NCBI GenBank assembly: GCA_013397695.1
Contig: VYZI01000417.1
Span: 192,443-256,442, forward strand
Source: Centropus unirufus
Lineage: Eukaryota > Chordata > Aves > Cuculiformes > Centropidae
Reading direction: 5' to 3'
Length of the DNA: 64,000 nt
In this document: positions 12,348 through 25,500 of the stretch, in pieces
Layout of the letters: each line of letters starts with the position of its first letter
Position numbering within the stretch: the first letter of the stretch is position 1
The notes under the pieces: model-generated
Database searches by the model: none
What the model was told of the DNA's origin: nothing
The model's input: the letters and a program-made list of their open reading frames with translations, nothing else
Program-made: the position numbers and the translations under genes

Positions 12348-15300
12348 TCCTGCTCTTGTTTTATCGTTGCAGCATTGTTCAGTTTGAGTAGCAGGGCTGG
12401 GAATTGATCTCTTGTCCCTGGAGTATAGCGTGAGTGGTGTGCTGGTTTTCAGCAGGATCTGGATCACAAGCACCATTGATTTCATTGCAGTTCACATGTG
12501 GTGAAATCTTTTGAGGTGAAACCTTTCCCATGTGACAAAGTCCCCACCTTGCCAAGCTGAGGCGATTTTTATGGTGCTTCTCATTAGTAATGGAAAGTGT
12601 TAAAGTAAATCATCACACACACAAGTGTTCCTTCCCACTGATGTGCAAAGCTTGCTGTAAGCTTCCAGATCATTAAAAATGTGAGCAAAAGCAGCCGTGA
12701 ATATGTGCTTCTACCCGGCCCTGAGACAATTGGCAAGTGTGTAGGAAGTCATTCTTCCAAAGAGGCACCAGTCCTTGCTGGTGTGCGGGACTGGGAGGCC
12801 TGGAGTGGTATGTTTGCTGTTAGCCTTCAGCTGAGCAAATCCAGGCTGCTTGTCCTCCATCCTGTTAGCTGCAAGAGCCACCATCTCCCACAATGGTGTC
12901 TGCTTGGCCATCCCCATTACAAGGGGATCAGTTTTCCAGGAGCTCCAACTTATGGCTTTCAGTCAACAGAGAGGAAATCTTTCTCTAGGATGGCAACCTC
13001 TGTTTTATTCCAGTGGTCCTTGGTAACTCTGCCTGATGAGAGGTTGGGCAGGTTGTGGTGAGCTGGGGTCTGTGGGTGGTCAACAGGCTACCGGGATGTC
13101 AGAGCGATGCTGTTTGCCTTTCCCTCACTGTGAGGTACTGATGTAGGTGTGGATCTGTAAATATCAGGATCCAAACTGTCTTGTGAATTCTGAGCGTAAA
13201 GGATGATGTGGAACTAAATCATTGGAGGAGAACTAAATTAGTGAAGGTGAAATTGGGAAACAGAACAGCAACAAGATGTTTCTGACTTGGTAATTGTGCT
13301 TCCTGAATAGATAATTGCATGTAAATAAGTATGCAGATGGGCTGGTGGGAAGAGTAACTGCAAAGTGGTGAACTTAGCAGTAATGTGTTTTGAAAAGCTT
13401 GCATGAAAAAGGCTACCAATCTCATAATGAAGAGGTTAGAGATAACAAAAGCTTATCTGAGGATTAAGGCAGACTTGATTGAGTGGTTTAAAAGTTAAAC
13501 AGGATTTTGACACATTTAAACCAGTGCTACTAGAAATGGCAGTAACATCCTTTACAACAGGACAGACGATTGGACTTGGTGCCTGGTTGTCCAGAGATGG
13601 ATGAGTGTGCTCCATTTTCTCTGCTTGAATGCAACTATATTGCCCTTTGTGGCAGCTTGGATTAAAAACTTTTACAAACATAATTTTAATATGCAACTAA
13701 ATATGAAAAAAATGTAAATATTTAATATTGTATTAATAAGCATTTATATCACTATTACGTACGTGGGCCAGTGGGTCAGGGAGTAGACAGGTAACTTTAA
13801 TATCTGCTCGGACTGAGTATTTTGAAGAGTTGGAAGGAATGCTTTTTGTGTATTTGTTTCAGATGGACATCAGCTGATGTTACAGATGCATTTCTTTTAT
13901 CTGCCAGGCTTGGAGACTGAAGTGGAATGCAAAATGGTGTGATTTCTCTAGGCAGCCTGGGAGTAAAGATTCCATAGATCATGTTTTGCTCTAAGCAGCA
14001 TCTTCTCAGTGGCTTTTGAGTGGATTTTCACATATGTAATTATTAGCTCAAGCTTTAGAAGCTGGGAAAGCTTTGTAACTCTTTTTTTTTCAAATTCTGA
14101 GTTTACCTTTTTGTTGATGTAGATCTGTACTAAGACCTTTGGGGCTTGATGATTGACTTGGTCGCAAACTCACTTTGGTAACAGTTTTGTATGTGTATAT
14201 ATATGTTTGTGTTTACAAGCATGAATTATATTTCACCATAGACTTGGAAAATGCAGCAAGGGCACAGAGAGGAATGAGTTGCACTTCTTAGATAGCAGCA
14301 TGGAATGTAGTGCATTTCTCTTCAGTATTAGACCTTAATCTGTCTAATTGCTGCCTTAGTTCTCTACAGATGTGTTAGAGCAGACTAATAAACTGTACCC
14401 TGACACAAATATTTTTATACAAACAAATATAATTAAGAATTAGAAGGAAGGGGTATTGCTAATAGTATTAAAATTCATTCCTTATCTTCCTCTGTTTTAA
14501 TTACTTCACTGGTGTAGTTATTTTAATTTTGCTTACATAAATTAAGCTAAGTGTTCAACTTCCCTGCCAAGTACAGCACGAGTGCTTAAAGCACGTGGCG
14601 TCTGTAGCAGAAACAGCCCGTTAAGGAATCTTTTTTGAACCTGCTGACAGATTTTATTTATTAGTTAATACAGTAGAGTCATATAATAGCAATTTTGTAG
14701 TAATAATGACTTGCTAGAAGGATTTCAAGATATGGGTATAATTCTCTGCTATCAAATGACCTGAAACTAGCACCAAGCCTGTTATGTTTTTCATCTTGAT
14801 GCGTTATTCACAATTATGTAGGTATTTGTACTTTAGGTGTAGTTTATTGTGGTAGCTTGCAAGCCCAGTCTACACAGATGTGACTTGAGCAGGAATAAGT
14901 AAAAGACTATTTTGTGTCAGTTTTGATGCTCTGGTCAGAGCGGTTGTATAAAAGAATAGCTTCTTTGTCTTAGCTAGAGAAAATGGACACCATTGTAAGA
15001 AGATCTTTGTCTTCATTCCTGGACTGTTCAAGGCAATCTCATGTACTGTGCTGTGAACGAAACCCCTGCATCTTAGAGTCCACAAAACTGGGCTGTTTCC
15101 AAGCCCATCCTCTGCATGTCTAAAACTTCAAACATCTCGTATTACTCTTTTAAGGATGATATTCAACATTAAAAATGTGTATTCTATGGTTTGGTTAGGA
15201 TTCATGTACTAATGTGATGACAAACTTCAGCTGCAGATGGATGGGAATGGTTTCATCGAGATAGTTATGCCAGATAACAATTCACATCATAGGGAAAGAG

Positions 15301-17631
15301 AAAATGGCAACATTTAATTGCACCTTTAAAAACAAAGAGTAGGAAGGATTTGATATTTTTTCTGACAGTAACATTTCAGAAACAAGCAAGCAAGTTGGAC
15401 CTGAAGAAAAGATGTTCTCCACTCTAAAGAGACAGTTTCTTTTAATGCTGAGAGTACATTCCAATAGTGCCTTTTAAAGCCATTTTAACTGTTGCTTTTC
15501 TTACACAGTTAGTGTCAGCAGGATGGGTTTGGAGGAAGGGTCATCAAAGTGGTCAGAGAGGTGCTGTGCTGGGATATTCTAACCATGGAAACAATCCATT
15601 TCCTATTCCACCATTTTCAGGATGTACCCGAGTCAGGGGTCTCTAATCTTCTGCGTGAGGAAGGGAAGATGTGATCTGAATGGGAAGTTACTGAAGCCAT
15701 TCTAATGCTACATCTGAAATGCTATTCTTTACAATATTTCACTGTCCTGTCAAGGGGCTGACTCTGGCTCCAGGATCAGAACGGTGCTGTTGGACGTCGT
15801 TAGGTGGTGTTTTAGTATGGCTGTGAGTTCATGCTTGTCCTGATTGTCCTTGTCATTATTGCCTTGACCTTGCCATGGGCTTCCCAAAAAAGAAAAAAAA
15901 ACATTAGATACGCTCTGAAAACAATTAAACCTTGTTTAATTTTAGCCTGTCTGATAGCTTGAACAGTGTTGGTACAGACACTGAAGGGAACTGCTGGAGG
16001 GTTAAAGCAGAGACCTGGAGACAGAGGGCAATTAAAAAGGAAGAGGGAGAAATAGGAACCATAGTGAAGCAGATACAGGGGCTGTTGTTGAGGAAGGTTG
16101 TTTAAATCATCTTCCCATGTTATATGTGTTTTCTCTTAAAAATCCCTATTGATGTAAAAGTATGTTATCAACAAAAGGTGAGCATTTGAATTGCAGTGGG
16201 AAGAAACAAAATGCTAGCAAGTTGTTCCAACAAAACAGCAAGTTTAATTTATTTTTGGGGGTATCATTTAAAAATGGCATCCAAACTACCATGTCTAAAT
16301 TTTTAACACCTTTTCTCTGAGATAGTCAGTAGTTACACACAGAAGTAGATTGGATGCTCAGTTACAACTTTAAATTTGAGTTTTTAGAAAATAAGTCCAC
16401 TTTTTAAAAATAAGCAGTTACCTGGTGTGTTTCTGAATGTACGTTGTGCACTTCTCCTTGCTGAGAGGGACCTCAGCTGGAAGCTGACACAGTCATTCTG
16501 GGCTCAAGGTTAACCCAGTCTGGGATTTTCCTTTTTCTTTTAATTTTTTCTGTTCCTTGTTGCTGTATAAATCCCTCCTGTAAGGGGCTGTGAGAGCAGT
16601 GGAGGAAACACACTGAACTATACCCGGAAACCCCAAGGCAAACAGCACTGTCTGCTCGGCAGAATACATTAGCTGGGAGAAGGGGAGCTTTTCTTTTTTG
16701 TGATAATATGAACTGCATGGACTTTACAGAGGAGAGGAATGGTTTCTGAGTTGGCAGTTTTCCTGGGTTTTGCCTTATTATTTTAATGGCTTCACCTTAA
16801 AGGAATTTCTGATGTGTCAGTTATGGCAGCATTTTGTAGTGGTTTGTATTGGTTTGGTTAATCTAAAATGACTTGATCTTGTAAATAAACTAAAGCAGGA
16901 GATTCTTAAGAGTTACCTTTATGCCTTCTCAGTTATTTTGTGGGATTTTTAGCAACATATACTGAACTTAGAGTAATTCTGCGTTTCTGTTTTAAGTGAC
17001 ACGTGGTGTGAGAGAGATCCATTTTTTGTTGGTTTTCCTTTGAAAACAATAAAACCTCGTGCACATCCACTTGAGAGATGCGAGGCCCTTGCATCCATGG
17101 AGCTCTGGCCGTTCAGAGATCAGGGGGTTGTCCCTCAGGGCTTGCTTCTCATTGATCCCACTTTGGGTGGTGTCTGAGGCACGGCAGGCACCACCAGGGC
17201 TGCACTCTGTCAGCCAGGAGCAGTCTGCTTGGTCTGGGTCTGAAGGAGGGGATATACTCCATCTGCCAGGGTGGAACGATGCTGTTGATGAGGATGAGCT
17301 AAGGAACTGTGTGGATGTCTGAATGCCTCCTGATGGAGCTAAGGTTTGAAACTTCTTCATTGATTTTTATTTTTTTTTTAATGAAGACCTACATTACTGT
17401 AATCATCACACATGCCAAAATATCAGTTAAAATTGGCTTAAGTTTGTAATGCTTAATGTTTTGTAATGCTTCTATTGCTTTAACATGACTTGTGGTGCAC
17501 TGAAAATGGGAATTTGGTGGCATTCTGCAAGCAGCCATTGGACAGTGGGCGCTGCGGGCAGGCTGTGGGATGGGTGCCAGTCAATTTGGCGCCTTATAGG
17601 CTGGCAGTAAAAACTGAAGGAACTAGTTTAG

Positions 17632-17770
17632 ATGTACTCTGCTCTCATGACACCCCACCAGGAGTCCTGTGTCCAGTTCTTGAACCCAAAGCATCAGAAG
17701 GATATGGAACTGTTGGAAAAGGTACAGCAGAGGGCACAAAGACTATCTGAGGACTGGAGCACCTCTGCTC
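17632..17770 (+). mobile_element. CR1 LINE fragment, sense
   Basis: The segment follows the CR1 order of phrases in the sense direction: 'cctgtgtccagttct', 'gaaggatatggaactgttgga', 'aggtacagcagagggcacaaaga' and 'atctgaggactggagcacctct'. In intact CR1 this encodes the reverse-transcriptase C-terminal part around the HLEYCVQ-to-RGL region. It is short and truncated on both sides. Confidence 0.8.
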
Positions 17771-17984
17771 TATTGGTTTCATAGAAGGAATCTCTGCTTT
17801 ACCAACTTCACGGAGCTCTACTGCAGAGGCCAGCAAATCATTGCGGAGAGGATTCAACTGATAGAATCGACTTGGATTTTTGGAGGAGTTTTATTTAAAA
17901 TTTTTCACCAAAGACATTTAAGAGAACTGAGGTGATGCAGCGTGAGGGAGGTTCCTGTCATGGAAAACAATGGGCTAAGATAAA

Positions 17985-18560
17985 AATGTGGATGGAAATA
18001 AACGGTCAGCTGTCTTGGCAGAGGGATGTTACCTGGATTTGGCACCAGGCCCTGCACTGGGGATCATGCTTATTAATGGGCTCAAACATGCAGTAAGCTG
18101 GAGGTAATCAGACTGACCAGGGATAACAGACCAAGCACAGTAAAAGCAAGAAATGCAGAAGGGCCTTAAGTCCGTAATTACTGTTTAGTAAAAATGGATG
18201 AAATGCAACGTAGATGAGTACAAGTGCTGTGTGTGCAGGAAAAGCAAATCCAAGTATAGAAAATTATGGTTCTGAACTGCCTGTTACCACTTAGTAAAGA
18301 CTTTGGGGACTGTGACTGGCAGAGCTACATAAACATCAGCTCAATTTGGTCTGTGCATTTTCTAAAACAGATTTTAGAGCAGCTAAACAGGGATGATCAA
18401 AGATAGGGAAGAACTTGTATAGAAGAGGAGTGGTTGAGTAGACAAGGAACTACCAGGCAGAGGAAGGAGATACCATTTAGGAATAACTACTTGGAAAAGA
18501 GTAAAATTAAGTGCAAATTCCAAGTGAATCATAGACAAATACTATGTGTATCTCTTGGAG
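17985..18560 (+). mobile_element. Old, decayed CR1 reverse-transcriptase fragment, sense
   Basis: The interval aligns by eye, with many differences, to the reverse-transcriptase part of ancient amniote CR1/L3-like elements. It shows a 'ggatgaaatgcaacgtagatgagtacaagtgctgtgtgtgca' type block (the usual 'atgaaatttaatgtagataagtgcaaagtgctgcac'), then a 'tatggttctgaactgcctgttaccacttagtaaagactttgg' type block and a 'catcagctcaatttggtctgtgca' type block. The element order (reverse-transcriptase piece after the more 3' CR1 piece at 17.6 kb) means two separate insertions. All frames are broken. Confidence 0.6.
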
Positions 18561-19314
18561 CAATTCTGCGTAACCCTTAAGTCCTTGTTTGCAAAACGTC
18601 CTTTAAGTAACTGCTGGAAGTAAGGCCCTGCTGGTTGTTTGGCATCCATGTCCATCTGCTAAACTGGACTGCATTCCTGGAGGTGGTGCTGAGGCAGTAA
18701 ATTGCTTCACTCGTGGGTTAATGAGGGATTTGTTCACAGGGCTTGTGATCTTTAAAGGCTAATGAGTTAAGTGTACATATCACAGCACTGGGCAGTTGGG
18801 ATTATCAATATTGCTTTAATAGCAAGGCTCCAAAAGCCAACAGCAGAGTTCTTCCTTCTTGTTCCTTATATGTGTTTATACAAAATAAAAGAGCTTTCTT
18901 TGGTGGCTGAGGAAATATGGCCTTTTTTGGACTTGGTTAGAATGTTCTTAAGTGGCTTCTGCAGTATCGTTTGCATTATTTTGCTTTAAAATCAGTAAAC
19001 TTTGGAAAATATGGTATCCATACCCAAGTTAGATTGCAGATTCACAACACTGTGAATGTTAAACTATTTTTCCTTTCCAGACTCATTTTTGTTAAAGAAA
19101 AAAGGCTTCCTGATGCAGATAGTAAGACAACAGTAGATTATTGTATTTGCTGAAACAGATTTTGGTGCCAGCAGTGTTCTCCTGCAGATCTTGCCAGAGG
19201 AAATTTCAGACCATTGTTTCTTAATGGACATTGTTCCAGAGCGTGATAAAGGTGAATCAGACACTTGCTTTGTGGTGCTGCAGTGAGACTGAGGATAGGC
19301 TGTTTCTTATGCCT
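18561..19314. other. Intron-like sequence, no gene seen
   Basis: About 750 bases between two CR1 remnants. There is nothing recognisable, and parts may be further decayed CR1. Confidence 0.5.
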
Positions 19315-19545
19315 AAGACAAAAGAAAGCTGAGAGTTGGGGTTGTTCAGCCTGGAGAAGAGAAGGCTCTGAGGACACCTTACAGCAGCTGCCAGTACTGA
19401 AAGGGGCTGCAGGAAAGCTGGGGAGGGGCTCTTGATCAGGGATTGCAGGGACAGGGTGAGAGGAAATAGTTTTAAGTTGAAAGAAGGGAGATGTAGATGA
19501 TTTAGATTTTAGGAAGAAACGTTTTCCTGTGAGTTTGAGGTATGT
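19315..19545 (+). mobile_element. CR1 LINE fragment, sense
   Basis: Contains the sense CR1 landmarks 'gctgagagttggggttgttc', 'agcctggagaagagaaggct', a 'ccagtactgaaaggggctgcaggaaagctgg' type block, and then a 'tttaagttgaaagaaggg...ttagattttaggaagaaacg' type block. It lacks the final 3' end. It belongs to the same subfamily type as the copy at 36.8 kb but is more diverged, so it is probably older. Confidence 0.85.
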
Positions 19546-22500
19546 ATGATTTCCTGACTGATCTTGTCAGTTCTGTAGTATTTGGATGCTGATAGGCTTC
19601 AGAAGGAGGGAAAAACAGTTTTTGCTGCTCTTTCTTCCTGTTTTTATTGGTTGTGCACGCTTTTCTCTAAAATAACTAAGGTTTTTGTTTAGAATTGGAT
19701 AGGATTTGGGACTTGCCTCAATACATGATGACATAAATTGTTATGGATTATACATGGCAATTGCAATCATTTACGTTGCAAGTGTAGGGAAAAAAATACA
19801 TCCTGTCTCTCTGTCTCCAGAAGGCATTTAGATTTCCTCTGTGTGATAGACTAGCGGTGAAAAAATTTCTTTTATAGTTGTGCAACTTTATGAGACATTA
19901 AAGCTAAACGGGGAAGGGGAGAACACCTTGTCTAAAATATAAACCCAAACCAACAGTGCTGCGTTCTGCTCTGCTGCATTATCTTTAAGCCTTGATATGC
20001 ACTTTTTGGTATTCTTGACTCTACCCATGAGTCATGGATAGAGCATTCCCTTTGCCCAAATGAGAGAGAACAGTGACCCCAAGCATTCCAGTACTAGAGA
20101 GACTCGGAAAGACACCTGTCCCATGGCACCACTACTGCTCATCTTTCCTTGGCTCCCTCTGACACAGGATGGATGGACCAGGCAGAAGGGCTATAGGATA
20201 CACTGAGCAGATGGAAACCAGTGTCAGGTCAGGGTTTTCAGATGCTGCTATACCCGTCTTGTGTGTTACTTAAGCACACCTGAGCCAAGGCAGTGGCCCC
20301 TGCCAGCCAATGTCTTACTTGGCAGCTGGGATAAATGAAGCATATCCTCAGAAGTCACAGCTGATCTTTTAAGCCATAGGAACATAATGGATTTCAAGAG
20401 TCACTTTGGAAGTCACCAAGACTGGGGTTTGGAATGTGCCTGGCTCACTTTCACCATGACCGTTTTCTGCCTGCTGCTGTTCAGTTCCTGGTGGCTCGTG
20501 TTCTTTCTGGGCCTGCAACAATTTGCTTTCGGGTGGCTGGTTTCTCCAGTTAAAACCTCACTGGCTTTTCCACTCTCACTTGCGTGAAGGTAGGGAACTG
20601 CAGTTCCTCACAGCAGAACTGTAAGTCTTCGTTTCTACATTCTTGCTGCCTGCTGCAGGATGAAATCAGAAACCTCTTGTTGTTAGGAACAAGAGCAGAG
20701 CTCTTGTGTGTACAGCCTTGAATTCTTTTGAAGTGTGCTGTTTTCTGTAATTACAAATGTGCTCGTACAATGGCTTCATTTATAACTGCTCGTAGTTTGT
20801 AAGCATTTTCCTAAGTGTTAGGCCTATTTTAGATATCACTTTTATACTTACTGAAAGATAAATGTGTATAAATATACCCTTTCCTTTAAGTGCTTATGCA
20901 TAGATATGTGCCCTGTTGGAAGGTTTGAAGAAGTGACTTAAAGCTGAATATCCACTTCTGCCAAGTCACAGTATTCCTGCATGGAATATAATCAGCCAGC
21001 AACCAGAAAAGTGAAACAAACTGTCACTGAAATCACCTTTTTATTGCTGTATTTCACTTGGAGTCTAATATATGGACAGTAGGGATAGCAGATAAATTAA
21101 GAACACAAAAATTGCAATTGTTCTTAATGTAGGTATGGTTTTACACATGGAAAATCATTGTAATTTGTAAGGTGTGTTTTCTTTTTCTTTTTTTTCCATC
21201 TTTCCTCTTTTGTTTTAACTCAAGCCCAAGTTATTTGTCTTTGTTAAGCCCTGATGTTATTGATTATACAAAGTACAAGGAACGTCTGAAACAGAAACAT
21301 GACTGCCTGCTGTGTTTGGGTAGCTGACATCTGACCGGGACACTTCCTCCTTCCTGAGAAAACTGTCAGTAGGATGTTACTTCTGTTGCATTCACCGGCG
21401 GAGAATTCCGGCAATGTAAGGACAAATGAAGTCAAATGACCTGCGCTACTTACTTGTAATATTTCTGTTAAAAAACAAGGCCCAAACGCCACATTTGCTG
21501 TTTTGCTGGCTCTGATTCTGCCCCCACTGCTGTCTGTTTCCTGATGCTGTGTTCTGTGTCGCTCACTTACAGCACGTGACATTACAGTCACCCTGTCAGT
21601 GCAGTCATGTACATGCACTACATACAAGCATTCTGCTGCCCCTTCTCTCAGCAGCTTCATGCACTGAACCACGGAGCTCTCGCTGGGTCACCCAGGTGGC
21701 TACTGCTGAGGTGGGATGCAGGAGAAGGTGGGTTGGGTGTCACAAGCAGGCACCAACACCTGCAGACCCATGTTTGTGTAGCCACTTCCCTTTTATTTCC
21801 TGCAACTTTGTTCTTAGAGCCTTTTCCCAGAAACCAGCTTTGGTCATCATTACTTGTATTTTTATCTTCTTTCATTTTCACATTCACCACTTTCCTGTTT
21901 TCGGTTTTTGGTTGTTTTTTTTTTTCCCCCAATCTTTCACACATTCTGTGACGCTTCCACCCTGTCACCTTTAGAGATTTCATCCTCCCACTGCCCCTTT
22001 AGTTGCTTTGGTTTCTTCCCACACCTGCACTTGCTTCTCTCTCTCCTGGTAGCCGTTCTCATCTTGGCATTTTAATGCACCATTCCCACATGGGTGCATT
22101 TGGAAAAGGGAGAACAGGCTGGGCAGAAGAGTTGTGTTTCTGAGTGCCTGAGTTCTGACTGCTTGTTTCTCGAAGAGCAGAGAGAGGGTTCTGACTAACT
22201 GTCTTTGAAATTAATTTGTTCTATAGGAGCCAGTAAAGAAAGTTTAGAGTGTTGTATCCTTGGTATCCAGGAGTGTTCTGTGATAAAGCAGCACAGTGGC
22301 AGCTCTTGGATGCCTGATCAAGGCAGCACCGGTAATAGAAGCTGTTCACCTGTTATCAGAGGGGCACAAGTGTCCTTTCACACTCCAGACAAAAGTCAAA
22401 TGAGACAAATTTGTGAAAATGGAGCATGGTTCTACCAGGAATTAAAATAAACCAAAACCAGGGCAGGGGAATGTTCCGAAGCCCATTCTGGCAGCCATCC

Positions 22501-25500
22501 CCAAAGGCACTGGGTGATCCTTCCTTACTAAGGGCAAAACAGCATCAGCGGTGCTGGTGGTGTATGGGCAGAGGAATGTGAATGTGATCCTTGGGATCAA
22601 GCTCTGCTGTAAATAACGCTCCTGGCATTTTAGTAATTTGATCCTTTGATGTGTTGGGTTATGTGCGTTTGAGCAATGGTGTCAGAACTCTTTGTTCGGT
22701 TCTTACTGAAACCCCTGGCAGAACTTTCAGCAGCATTGGAAAGATTGGAATACACTTAGGATGGTCAAGATGACTGCTCTGAGATGCCTCTTCAATTCTG
22801 TGATATCTATAGGCCATTAAGTTTGCCCTCCTCGTGATTTGCTGACATCTATTAAACGCAGATAATTAAAATAAGTCTCCTAACCTTGAATTACTCTGGA
22901 AGGAGAATAGTTTTCTTGGTGCATACCTAACATAACTGGTCACTCTGTGGTCATGCTAGCATGTGCATTGAGTTCAGCACCCAAACCCACCTGGTTAATA
23001 ACTAATGACCAGTCTGAGATAGAGCAGGGAGGGGGAACAAGCAGGTAGTGTTTAATGTTATTAAATGTGTAATGATAATTAGATGAATGCATTAGAAAGG
23101 TGAGGGCTTTGTAGCCCTGATCACTGTAACAGCAAAGCACCGGCAGCTCCTGCACCCAGTCTGGTGCTGGTAGAGGGGTTTGTAAAGTCTGATAAACATT
23201 ATTAAGATGCTGAAAAATGGGGTATCCATGAATAGCTGGGAGCTGTTTGTTTGTAAAGCAGGAAATAAAATGGATGCTCCTTGTGGTTTTCATGGCATGT
23301 GGGGTAAGCAGAAGAAGCTTAATTTAAAGCATGGACAATTTTCTGATTTTTTTTTTCCATAATTCCATCAATTCTGGATGCTTTCCCATGGTTATTTAGA
23401 GTGAAGAGACTGTTGCCAACTTAGAATATGGCAGAGTGGAAGCTTGCTTAATGCTGCTAAAAATTGGCCAAGACATAGCTAATTACGGACTGAAGTGTTC
23501 TGTTGTATAGGTTTACTTGTGGAACTCTTGATTTATCAATGGTGTACGATCCTATGTAATAAACTCTAAACACAGTAATTATGTATGGTACCGTGATTCA
23601 AATCTTACTTTTAATTAGAGAATAAGTTCAGATGAACTCGCCATCAAGATGGAAACAGGAGACTTGTTTTCTAGTTTGGTCCCTGGAATGGCTGGGTCAG
23701 TGTTACTCACGGTCCTGTCATTTCAAGACTATTGCCTTTTCCCTTATCTTTGATTTGTTGTGACAGGCATCATTAAAACTCACATCTTGCTTAAAAATTA
23801 ATTTGAGTTAGAACTGAAATCAAGGCTATTTTTTGCCTGTATGTGTTGTGTTTTGTTTCCAACACGTATGTGTGTGCAAAGAATTTAAACTGTGATTGTA
23901 TTTGATTTGAGAATACCATCCAAGCTTACTCAATTTATCAGATGAATACCAGCTGGTGCAAGCGACAGCCAAAACTAGAAAAATAACCTCAGTTAGAGAT
24001 GGAAATCCCTATTCATGAGACCATTTCAAAGCTTTTCCCTTCCAGCAGGACTGGTTGAGCAGCAGGTTCTGATCATTGATGTAGAGTATGGTTTGCAAAG
24101 GCAGATGGCCATTGTGTGTTCTGTCTGTTTATTAATGTTCCGTTGATAGAACTATGAATGAGTTGTTAATTTATCTGGGAAAATACAGTGAAAGTGTTTC
24201 GATCAGGGTACTTGTGACCCATGGTATTGTTGCTGTTGAGGCATCACATTCAATCATCTTTCCAAAACTGCTGTGAATTTTTACCTGCTTGAATGCAGCG
24301 TCTGCTTGCAGATGTTATGGGGAAGAAGGTTGCTTTTTTGCTTTGGGTTAGAAAACGGGTCTTATTTCATCTGGTTAACTGAAGTTTGCTCAGTACTGAT
24401 GTGATATGTTTTCAGATGTAGAATGGGTGGTGTTCTTCACGAGGTATCTCACCAGATTTCTCCATCTTGTTACTCAGCAATCAAAGGTCCTGGTGTCATT
24501 TCACACTGAGCCTCTGCACTACTGCAGTCCTTGGCTGTGGAAGGCAGGGGTTCTGGTTTGCTTCTTAAAGTTTTAAGGCTTCTGTCATGGATTTTAGCTT
24601 GGCAGGAAAACATTGCAGCTAGGATGTGTGTTGGACCTGAAAGCACTTGTTGTTTTGTAGGCGCTTGTCTTCGGTGTTAAAACAAGGGGAGACGGTGTGA
24701 TTCTGTCAGCTGAACCTGGGGACTGAATTGTGATTTCGTTTTTCTTTCCATGAGCTGTTGTTCTTGTTTCCACGCTCCAGAAGTCAGCCAGGGGCCCTTC
24801 TTCAGGGTAATCAACTTAACCAGCTTTTATTTGATGCCTTTTTTGGTGCACCAGGGTGTATGGATTCAGAAACAGAGTTTAATTTGTGACTACATATACT
24901 GATGTGTTTGACAGCAGATAAAGAAAGCTCTTTGTAGGAAATTGTTTTAAACTCAATGTGAAGGGTGCCCAAAGTGAGGTGAATGTGTGTCTTTCCTGTT
25001 TTACGCTTTGGTTGTTTTTTAACATGTTCTTCTGCCAAAGAATTCCGTGCAGTTGTTACCCACACAGGTATAACCAAGAAGTTCTTTGAGGCTGCAAGCC
25101 TGCATACTGACTGCTTTGTGTCTGAATTGCTTATCTGCCTCATCTGCTGAGCCTGAATTCTTGTTTCTTAACTTCTTGTTTGGCTTGGTGATATCCTTGC
25201 TGATTTGCACTTTTAATAGCATTTCTTTGTTTTTGTATTTGGGAAATTACGTTATGTCCTTTCATTCACTGCTCTTTCAGCAACCTGGGCCATGATGTGT
25301 TCATTCAGAAATTGGCTGAGGCAGAGGCAAGGCCTCAGATGCAAAGAGTTATCAAAACCTCTTTAAAGGGGACCATTTCTGTACTGGATGAAGTTAAATA
25401 AGGTGATGGATATACCAGATCAGTGAACATAGGACATGGAATGTGTTGTTATGCTGCTGTTGCTCTGAGATGATGAACAGCTGGGTGTAACATCAGTGAA

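Larger units (their letters stand above)
7516..17631. other. Intron-like sequence, no gene seen
   Basis: About 10 kb without a supportable exon or RNA gene. A stretch near 8885-9060 faintly resembles the CR1 reverse-transcriptase region (a 'gtggatgcaaaactggttag' type block), but it is too decayed to call. There is an A13 run at 10804-10816 and a C/T tract at 12317-12347. Open frames such as 11296-11628 and 12681-13061 show no recognisable motif and are probably chance. Confidence 0.6.

Noticed and set aside
22740..22805. Possible sense CR1 3' end
   Set aside because: Only the final 'ttcaattctgtgat' resembles the CR1 tail; the preceding bases do not match.
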